Assembly (NCBI GenBank): GCA_037179385.1
Contig: CM074179.1
Coordinates: 3,100,001 to 3,164,000, forward strand
Origin: Holothuria scabra
Taxonomy: Eukaryota; Echinodermata; Holothuroidea; Aspidochirotida; Holothuriidae
Reading direction: 5' to 3'
DNA length: 64,000 nt
Every line of letters starts with the position of its first letter. The first letter of the stretch is position 1. This document shows, piece after piece, positions 62,201 to 64,000 of this stretch. The notes beneath the pieces were generated by a model. That model did not search any database. It had not been told where the DNA came from and was given only the letters and a program-made list of their open reading frames with translations. The position numbers and the translations under genes are program-made.

Positions 62201-62427
62201 GCAAAATGGGGTCTTTCTTGGACTGAACTCGAGGATCTCTTGTCAATAGATGATACAGTGATGTCAGAGGTCATGACTCATCATGCAACAAGGCTCTGGC
62301 ATTTCCCACCAGGGTTACTATGTCGGATCATGAGAGACCTGGATCCTTGGGTGAATGTGGTTAAGATGGATGATATGTGGTTGTATCGATGGGATCACCA
62401 GACTTTCAAGCACTGTGCCACTGAAAG
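17020..62427 (+). CDS. DUF4062-NACHT (NWD1/NWD2/QUI-1-like) STAND NTPase, 19 exons, 3' end outside window
   Basis: Joined exons give 1,325 codons plus two bases without a stop, all introns GT-AG and phases matching. Residues 1 to about 535 are Ser/Arg/Glu-rich and look disordered. From about 540 the LYISS...SDMESER motif opens a DUF4062-like domain; TWYKLDENQIP near 755 is another family word. NACHT follows: FFGRKDAL near 980, Walker A GELGIGKTS at 1006-1014 and Walker B LVMFLDGLDEL at 1094-1104. Next come a winged-helix-like region and a WDHQTFKHCATER ending, where the family has W-H-x-x-F. The WD40 propeller expected in this family is not in the window. STAND proteins are known as switch-like oligomerising ATPases; the ligand here is unknown. 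Least certain are exon 1, which is joined on phase and style alone across 16 kb, and the exact family member (NWD1, NWD2 or QUI-1 type). Confidence 0.85.
18956..19591. mobile_element. Inverted-repeat element, 636 bp, with 8-bp target duplication
   Basis: Both ends carry GTTAGTTTCCGCCCTTG in inverted orientation (from 18963 and up to 19584). The TTTCCGCCC word is repeated in tandem inside each arm, and a second inverted pair lies further in (ggcggaaagtaatg at 19021 against cattactttccgcc at 19485). Exact 8-bp direct repeats AGGCTCTA flank it at 18948-18955 and 19592-19599. No transposase frame. hAT-like by duplication length. Confidence 0.75.
19841..20071. mobile_element. MITE, 231 bp, with 37-bp terminal inverted repeats
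   Basis: Terminal inverted repeats at 19841-19877 and 20035-20071 match at 36 of 37 positions and begin AGGTGCGTTCGATTAAGCGG. ATT flanks both sides (19838-19840, 20072-20074), a possible 3-bp target duplication as in PIF/Harbinger-type or related elements. It appears inserted into an older repeat whose hairpin ctcatcgctccgtgaggaggatgag lies just to the left. Confidence 0.85.
20237..20310. repeat. GT-rich microsatellite
   Basis: Interrupted (GT)n tract, forming the left part of the tandem element that follows. Confidence 0.85.
20322..21235 (+). repeat. Tandem element of about 320-345 bp units carrying AGGTCA direct repeats
   Basis: Nearly three units. The word gaaactttgcacgtgtcatga starts at about 20508, 20829 and 21173, giving spacings of about 321 and 344 bp, and each unit shares the ttaccatgg and cctcctagtggg blocks. 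Each unit contains AGGTCA words: four at 20423, 20430, 20437 and 20444, each one base apart, three at 20731-20750, and three less regular ones at 21056-21082. Short frames across it are shadows of the repeat. Confidence 0.8.
21513..21763 (+). mobile_element. piggyBac-type MITE, 251 bp, copy 1
   Basis: TTAA (21509-21512) is followed by CCCTTTACCGTTGT, and the right end is CAACGGTAAAGGG then TTAA (21764-21767). TTAA target duplications and ends beginning CCC are the hallmark of piggyBac. A second copy of exactly the same length lies inverted at 30920-31170. The interior is GC-rich and non-coding. Confidence 0.9.
22915..23110 (-). mobile_element. 3' end of a minus-strand LINE-like repeat, copy 1
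   Basis: Begins with a ttcatttcatttcatt pentamer tract, as LINE 3' tails often do. It shares blocks in the same order (ctctaaaaactcaagaggtt, cgagaagggtgctccc) with 48998-49170, which starts with a gtttcgtttcgtttc tract. No RT is seen beside either copy. Class assignment is an inference. Confidence 0.45.
23541..23670 (-). mobile_element. SINE fragment
   Basis: Diverged minus-strand copy of the tRNA-derived SINE: the caattgggtcggtcacgg and gttgtggctcactgacttgt blocks match the family body. Confidence 0.6.
24950..25805 (+). pseudogene. Decayed CR1/L2-type LINE reverse transcriptase fragment
   Basis: The plus strand encodes a C-terminal RT fragment broken across frames. The catalytic YADDIQLYV box is near 25010. 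The HDIKEWMSQNYLKLN segment follows, then after a frame change near 25395 the SEIDYCSTLLVG and IIQNKAARII segments. After another change near 25690 comes a C-terminal tail resembling the 'FSVAGPCLWN' motif. Order and words fit the L2/CR1 group, and it is a different lineage from the copy at 2930. No full-length frame remains, so it is inactive. Confidence 0.85.
27249..27692 (+). repeat. Tandem duplication, 2 x 222 bp
   Basis: The segment beginning ccccctttgaaagttcgcc occurs at 27249 and again at 27471 with only a few differences, so the duplication is recent. It explains near-identical short minus-strand frames at both positions. No coding function is seen. Confidence 0.9.
28379..28461 (+). 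mobile_element. SINE fragment (3' end)
   Basis: Starts with cgtggtcggc repeated in tandem, then ttgacttgaaccagtaggt and the aaactccatctaagtaac tail of the SINE family. Confidence 0.65.
30150..30187. repeat. (GC)n(GT)n then poly-G tract
   Basis: Alternating purine-pyrimidine gcgcgcgcgcg passes into gtgtgtgtg and then a run of at least ten G. Such tracts can adopt Z-DNA or G-rich structures; here that is only a possibility. Confidence 0.8.
30920..31170 (-). mobile_element. piggyBac-type MITE, 251 bp, copy 2 (inverted)
   Basis: TTAA at 30916-30919 and 31171-31174 flank ends CCCTCTACCGTTGTGC and CAACGGCAAAGGG. The interior is the reverse complement of the copy at 21513 with few differences, including the words around cggggcatatt and gtccttttggacc. 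A pentanucleotide microsatellite follows directly. Confidence 0.9.
31175..31255. repeat. (ATGTT)n microsatellite
   Basis: About sixteen copies of a pentanucleotide, directly after the right TTAA of the piggyBac-type MITE. Confidence 0.95.
33415..33519 (+). CDS. Exon 2 of NWD-like gene
   Basis: 35 codons after a good acceptor (ttcattgtttacag), ending GGA CAT with donor gtaagt; phase 0 in and out. The last 20 or so bases of the exon plus the donor are the first unit of the tandem repeat that fills the start of intron 2. An ATG at 33355, in frame with this exon and upstream of the acceptor, could serve as an alternative start if transcription began locally. Confidence 0.65.
33494..33770 (+). 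repeat. Minisatellite of about 44-51 bp units that includes the exon 2 splice donor
   Basis: Six units share gctgg(g/a)c(c/t)(a/t)gatatcagaggacat followed by a gtaagtacc-like run. The agaggacat-like words start at 33511, 33555 (aggga variant), 33606, 33656, 33700 and 33744. The first unit is exonic; the others are intronic. Units four and, in part, three and five keep a donor-like gtaagt, ataagt or gtaatt. Confidence 0.9.
33906..33983 (+). CDS. Exon 3 of NWD-like gene
   Basis: 26 codons, phase 0 in and out, acceptor aacag and donor gtaagt. The peptide is strongly basic (RYSRRRYL at its start). Confidence 0.7.
34700..34736. repeat. A-rich (AAAC)n tract
   Basis: Poly-A followed by acaaacagacaaacaaacaaac in intron 3. 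Confidence 0.8.
35086..35184 (+). CDS. Exon 4 of NWD-like gene
   Basis: 33 codons, phase 0 in and out, acceptor aacag and donor gtaaga. The peptide contains a repeated acidic T-E-T-E-Q/P-E-T-E run and looks disordered or coiled. Confidence 0.75.
35670..37343 (+). mobile_element. 1.7-kb dispersed repeat, copy 2, in intron 4
   Basis: Same orientation and block order as 6949-8720, with several small deletions. It starts ggttcctcgtgtaacaaagg and a GT tract (about 35718-35758), and ends caaggaaccatagtgccc...ctcttgtt. No transposase frame. Confidence 0.75.
37481..38800. repeat. Cluster of ten GTGAGTGACACGACAA-like words in intron 4
   Basis: Plus-strand copies are at about 37483, 37645, 37827, 37850, 38572, 38597, 38619 and 38784; minus-strand copies are at about 38216 and 38397. 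The core GAGTGACAC(G/A)ACA is kept while the sequence between copies is unrelated and spacing is irregular (about 20 to 350 bp). One copy (38572) has an inserted TG. This does not look like an ordinary tandem repeat. The class is unknown. Confidence 0.75.
38801..40186 (+). other. Rest of intron 4; nothing recognised
   Basis: AT-rich with two poly-G runs (about 39590 and 39673). No exon with matching phase was recognised. Confidence 0.45.
40187..41321 (+). CDS. Exon 5 of NWD-like gene (large exon)
   Basis: 378 codons plus one base, acceptor ttttttccag and donor gtaggt. The first 360 codons are rich in Ser, Glu, Asp and Lys with runs such as SEASKSSRHSSSRSVKSE, so they are probably disordered and phosphorylatable. 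The last residues, NIIKLYISSHLS, begin the first strand of the DUF4062-like domain, whose next residues (D-MESER) are supplied by exon 6. Confidence 0.9.
41678..41883 (+). CDS. Exon 6 of NWD-like gene (DUF4062-like domain)
   Basis: Completes the split Asp codon and continues MESERTILMSKVF, then VVDPHWGL and HVDLCMDQVEHCR, ending HGPYFM. These are the conserved blocks of DUF4062-type N-terminal domains (S-x-x-x-D-x-x-x-ER, D-x-x-W-G). Acceptor attgcag, donor gtaagg, phase 0 out. Confidence 0.95.
42488..42753. mobile_element. CAAAGGG-rich inverted-repeat element, 266 bp
   Basis: Ends are inverted: CAGCAGAAAATTCCCTGTT on the left, and a right end whose reverse complement is CAGCTGAAAATTCCCTTTG. 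The interior contains more than a dozen aaaggg or ccctt words in both orientations. Probably a MITE; target duplication not clear. Confidence 0.6.
44100..44620. other. Compositionally distinct A/C-rich segment in intron 6
   Basis: From about gcagacggggtcacc to agacagtataac the plus strand becomes A- and C-rich (many aatacaa, acacaa words), unlike its T-rich flanks. It could be an inserted element. No terminal repeats or coding frame were identified. Confidence 0.3.
45476..45612 (+). CDS. Exon 7 of NWD-like gene
   Basis: 137 bases, phase 0 in, phase 2 out; acceptor ttccatag, donor gtaaga. Encodes VGQKMGHQSLPRYLKLEEY, the family's G-x-K-Y/M-G strand and turn, followed by a charged helix. Confidence 0.9.
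45613..46260 (+). other. Intron 7, with a small inverted-repeat remnant
   Basis: At about 45798-45935 agtggtgtaaccttgcc and ggctatgctact are inverted ends of the 'CAGTGGCGTAGCC' type, bracketing about 100 bp. Otherwise nothing recognised. Confidence 0.4.
46261..46347 (+). CDS. Exon 8 of NWD-like gene
   Basis: 87 bases, phase 2 both sides; donor gtgagt. Encodes a Ser/Arg-rich linker including LLSSRRMSIASQRSQR. Confidence 0.85.
47165..47248 (+). CDS. Exon 9 of NWD-like gene
   Basis: 84 bases, phase 2 both sides; acceptor ccctccag, donor gtaaga. Basic linker with SFGNKAGFKTG and MRSLKVVNL. Confidence 0.8.
48655..48787 (-). mobile_element. SINE fragment
   Basis: Minus-strand copy: a ttagttagatgagtt tail, then ttttggttcaagtagagctgg and ccagttgtagctctctagc. 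Confidence 0.65.
48998..49170 (-). mobile_element. 3' end of a minus-strand LINE-like repeat, copy 2
   Basis: gtttcgtttcgtttcgtttg tract followed by blocks shared in order with 22915-23110. Confidence 0.45.
49602..49619 (+). CDS. Exon 10 of NWD-like gene (18-nt microexon)
   Basis: Eighteen bases between acceptor ttgtacag and donor gtgagt, phase 2 both sides, encoding RSSVF with flanking Gly codons. It is supported by exact phase match and good splice sites; on sequence alone a chance match is possible. Confidence 0.5.
50020..50140 (+). mobile_element. SINE fragment
   Basis: Plus-strand body and 3' part: gctcagcataggcaataggg, gtgagccacaactgg, then ttgacttgaaccaattg. Confidence 0.65.
50677..50870 (+). 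repeat. Dispersed repeat, copy 2
   Basis: Diverged copy of the segment at 9461-9640, in intron 10 about 75 bp before exon 11. Confidence 0.5.
50947..51093 (+). CDS. Exon 11 of NWD-like gene
   Basis: 147 bases, phase 2 both sides; acceptor aactttcag, donor gtacag. Encodes METWYKLDENQIPAAYILQN, matching the W-Y-x-L-D-x-N-x-x-P block of the NWD family. Confidence 0.9.
51094..53749 (+). other. Intron 11 (2.7 kb) with a diverged tandem duplication
   Basis: About 51940-52200 and 52245-52490 share blocks in order (cagttctc, cctcagtaca / ctctcagtaca, gtaatataagct, ctctgcat, gtcaatca-agagctga). This indicates an old duplication of about 290 bp. No exon recognised. Confidence 0.5.
53750..53907 (+). 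CDS. Exon 12 of NWD-like gene
   Basis: 158 bases, phase 2 in, phase 1 out; acceptor gcattcag, donor gtgggt. Charged helical segment with WTAIHKQIFDIIKKYL. Confidence 0.9.
54307..55100. mobile_element. Inverted-repeat DNA element, 794 bp, in intron 12
   Basis: The left end TGTAAGGATATGATATTGGG and the reverse complement of the right end, TGTAAGGATATGATACTGG, match with few changes. Inside, gttagttacataagacacc occurs at about 54674, in variant form at about 54494, and inverted at about 54893 (ggtgtcttcgtaactaac). No transposase frame. Possible TATTT duplication at the edges, not certain. Confidence 0.65.
55843..56060 (+). CDS. Exon 13 of NWD-like gene
   Basis: 218 bases, phase 1 in, phase 0 out; acceptor tatttctttcag, donor gtgagt. 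Mostly helical and charged; ends YDILPQL. Confidence 0.92.
56617..56846 (+). CDS. Exon 14 of NWD-like gene
   Basis: 230 bases, phase 0 in, phase 2 out; acceptor atacacag, donor gtaagg. Encodes VRWHKDGISS and a helix leading to EEVAQHALYAQNR, just before the NACHT module. Confidence 0.92.
56896..57135 (+). mobile_element. tRNA-derived SINE, full-length copy in intron 14
   Basis: Plus-strand head with A-box-like tggtctaaaggtaagagc and B-box-like gggtttgattacc, then the shared body (gtgccacaactgg, ctcgacttgaaccaatagg) and an aaactccatctaactaag tail. This is the most complete copy in gene orientation. Confidence 0.85.
57136..58235 (+). other. Rest of intron 14; nothing recognised
   Basis: AT-rich, no exon or repeat with readable ends. 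Confidence 0.5.
58236..58394 (+). CDS. Exon 15 of NWD-like gene (Walker A)
   Basis: 159 bases, phase 2 both sides; acceptor tttgacag, donor gtaaga. Encodes FFGRKDALIEI and the P-loop HGELGIGKTSMVAKSL, with G-x-x-G-x-G-K-T intact. The Lys and Thr should bind nucleotide phosphates and Mg. Confidence 0.97.
58395..59561 (+). other. Intron 15; nothing recognised
   Basis: No coding exon and no repeat with clear ends. Confidence 0.5.
59562..59691 (+). CDS. Exon 16 of NWD-like gene
   Basis: 130 bases, phase 2 in, phase 0 out; acceptor ttcccctag, donor gtaaaa. Encodes IIYRFIGITPTSGEPHLLLR and SICQQICYLY, the strand and helix after the P-loop that are typical of NWD-family NACHT modules. Confidence 0.97.
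60300..60506 (+). CDS. Exon 17 of NWD-like gene (Walker B)
   Basis: 207 bases, phase 0 both sides; acceptor ttttgacag, donor gtaagg. Encodes LVMFLDGLDELN (Walker B with the NACHT-style extra acidic residues) and VKLVLTCQSGEE. In that segment the usual S/T-x-R sensor position reads TCQ, so no sensor arginine is evident. Confidence 0.97.
60733..60935 (-). mobile_element. Dispersed short element, family B, copy 2
   Basis: Shares with 13590-13795 the blocks gtcagatgagactta-gcgacacac, aaattcaaagtttaaat, tcttacaacaggcgggaa and cagcacacaaggggc. In intron 17. Confidence 0.65.
61187..61442 (+). CDS. Exon 18 of NWD-like gene
   Basis: 256 bases, phase 0 in, phase 1 out; acceptor tcttcacag, donor gtaagt. 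Encodes HIVPVSPLSQTEI and LCMANPNPLYVRLVCNEAKC, the family's helical lid with N-P-L-Y/F. Confidence 0.97.
61443..62129 (+). other. Intron 18; nothing recognised
   Basis: AT-rich, no exon or repeat with clear ends. Confidence 0.5.
62130..62427 (+). CDS. Exon 19 of NWD-like gene
   Basis: 298 bases, phase 1 in, phase 2 out; acceptor tttctacag, donor gtttgt (weaker than the others). Encodes ALGYLTAAKWGLSWTELEDL (winged-helix-like) and LYRWDHQTFKHCATER. The next exon, expected to lead into the WD40 repeats, is outside the window. Confidence 0.93.
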
Positions 62428-62460
62428 GTTTGTGATGATGAGAAAGTACCAGTGGTGTAT

Positions 62461-63655
62461 GATGATGATAATACCAGTCATGTAGGATGGTGATGATACC
62501 ATTCATGTAGGATGATGGTAGTACCAGTCATATGGGATGATGGTAATACCAGTCATGTAGGATGATGGTAATACCAGTCATGTAGGATGATGGTAATACC
62601 AGTCATGTAGGATGATGGTAATACCAGTCATGTAGGATGATGGTAATACCAGTCATGTAGGATGATGATAATACCAGTCATGTAGGATGATGGTAATGCC
62701 AGTCATGTAGGATGATGGTAGTACCAGTCATATGGGATGATGGTAATACCAGTCATGTAGGATGATGGTAGTACCAGTCATATGGGATGATGGTAGTACC
62801 AGTCATGTAGGATGATGATAATACCAGTCATGTAGGATGATGATAATACCAGTCATGTAGGATGATGGTAGTACCAGTCATATGGGATGATGGTAATACC
62901 AGTCATGTAGGATGATGGTAGTACCAGTCATATGGGATGATGATAATACCAGTCATGTAGGATGATGATAATACCAGTCATGTAGGATGATGGTAGTACC
63001 AGTCATATGGGATGATGGTAATACCAGTCATGTAGGATGATGGTAGTACCAGTCATATGGGATGATGATAATACCAGTCATGTAGGATGATGATAATACC
63101 AGTCATGTAGGATGATGATAATACCAGTCATGTAGGATGATGGTAGTACCAGTCATATGGGATGATGATAATACCAGTCATGTAGGATGATGATAATACC
63201 AGTCATGTAGGATGATGATAATACCAGTCATGTAGGATGATGATAATACCAGTCATGTAGGATGATGATAATACCAGTCATGTAGGATGATGATAATACC
63301 AGTCATGTAGGATGATGATAATACCAGTCATGTAGGATGATGATAATACCAGTCATATGGGATGATGGTAATACCAGTCATGTAGGATGATGGTAGTACC
63401 AGTCATATGGGATGATGATAATACCAGTCATGTAGGATGATGGTAATACCAGTCATGTAGGATGATGATAATACCAGTCATGTAGGATGATGGTAGTACC
63501 AGTCATATGGGATGATGGTAATACCAGTCATGTAGGATGATGGTAGTACCAGTCATATGGGATGATGGTAATACCAGTCATGTAGGATGATGGTAGTACC
63601 AGTCATGTAGGATGATGGTAATACCAGTCATGTAGGATGATGGTAGTACCAGTCA
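62461..63655 (+). repeat. 25-bp minisatellite, about 48 units, in intron 19
   Basis: The unit is gatgatggtaataccagtca followed by tgtag. Three linked variants dominate: ggtaat...tgtag, gataat...tgtag and ggtagt...tatgg. The last often alternates with another variant, giving a higher-order pattern. The first two units are more degenerate, and the array begins about 33 bp after the exon 19 donor. 25 is not a multiple of three, so this is not a coding repeat. Confidence 0.97.
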
Positions 63656-64000
63656 GTTTAGACAGAAATGAAAAAAATTTATATTTATGAGATGTCCTGG
63701 TATACCACAAATGGTACCTCACACACATTGAAAAATGGTATTCACATAAGACTTGATGCCTTCCAGTCCTGGAAAAAATGTATTTCCCAGGGAGGAATTA
63801 ACATTGTTTCCCAGGTTTTTCCCATATTTTCATGTACAAAAAAATGCAAAAATTTTCCTCTGAATGCCCAAATTTCCTGGGAGGGAGCCTGCCAGCTCCC
63901 CAACTTTTTCCACCCATGGGCGTCTCTTTTAAATAGTGTGTCAGTCATACACATGTCAGTTGGGAAGCAGTACCCTCACGATAGCAGTATGGTTCACAAA
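63656..64000. other. Intron 19 continues; nothing recognised
   Basis: No exon recognised before the window edge. Confidence 0.5.

Noticed and set aside
62461..63655. CRISPR-like array
   Set aside because: Units are contiguous with no unique spacers and the context is a eukaryotic intron; it is a minisatellite.

Overview
The window reads as animal nuclear DNA: AT-rich, intron-rich, with GT-AG spliced exons, decayed non-LTR retrotransposons, tRNA-derived SINEs, several families of short inverted-repeat DNA transposons, and microsatellites. The abundance of the AGGCCTA / AGGCCTAACGTTAGG word and the presence of a DUF4062-NACHT (NWD-type) gene suggest a marine invertebrate deuterostome, most likely an echinoderm. 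The taxon is an inference; nothing in the window fixes the species.

Positions 1-17,000 hold no confidently identified host gene. They contain SINE copies, three DNA elements whose terminal inverted repeats can be read directly (at 1814-2196, 12586-13246 and 14538-15514), a 5'-truncated CR1/L2-type LINE on the minus strand (2930-4196), a 1.7-kb dispersed repeat with a GT microsatellite, and one weakly supported minus-strand exon (11707-11899) that loosely resembles the NCOA5 anticodon-binding-like region.

From 17,020 to the right edge the plus strand carries one large gene. I could chain 19 coding exons with matching phases (1,325 codons plus two bases), and it continues beyond the window. 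The product has a Ser/Arg-rich, probably disordered N-terminus (residues 1 to about 535), a DUF4062-like domain that starts with an LYISS...SDMESER motif, a linker encoded by small phase-symmetric exons including an 18-nt microexon, and a NACHT/STAND NTPase module with Walker A (GELGIGKTS) and Walker B (MFLDGLDEL). The C-terminal WD40 propeller expected for the NWD1/NWD2/QUI-1 family would lie to the right of the window. Intron 1 is about 16 kb and is packed with transposons: a 636-bp and a 231-bp inverted-repeat element, a tandem element bearing AGGTCA direct repeats, two 251-bp piggyBac-type MITEs in opposite orientation, a decayed LINE and a 222-bp tandem duplication.

The most unusual structures are in the gene's introns. 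The 3' end of exon 2, with its splice donor, is the first unit of a roughly 44-51 bp minisatellite that repeats donor-like sites into intron 2. Intron 4 holds a cluster of ten copies, on both strands, of a GTGAGTGACACGACAA word. A 25-bp minisatellite of about 48 units begins about 33 bp after the donor of exon 19.
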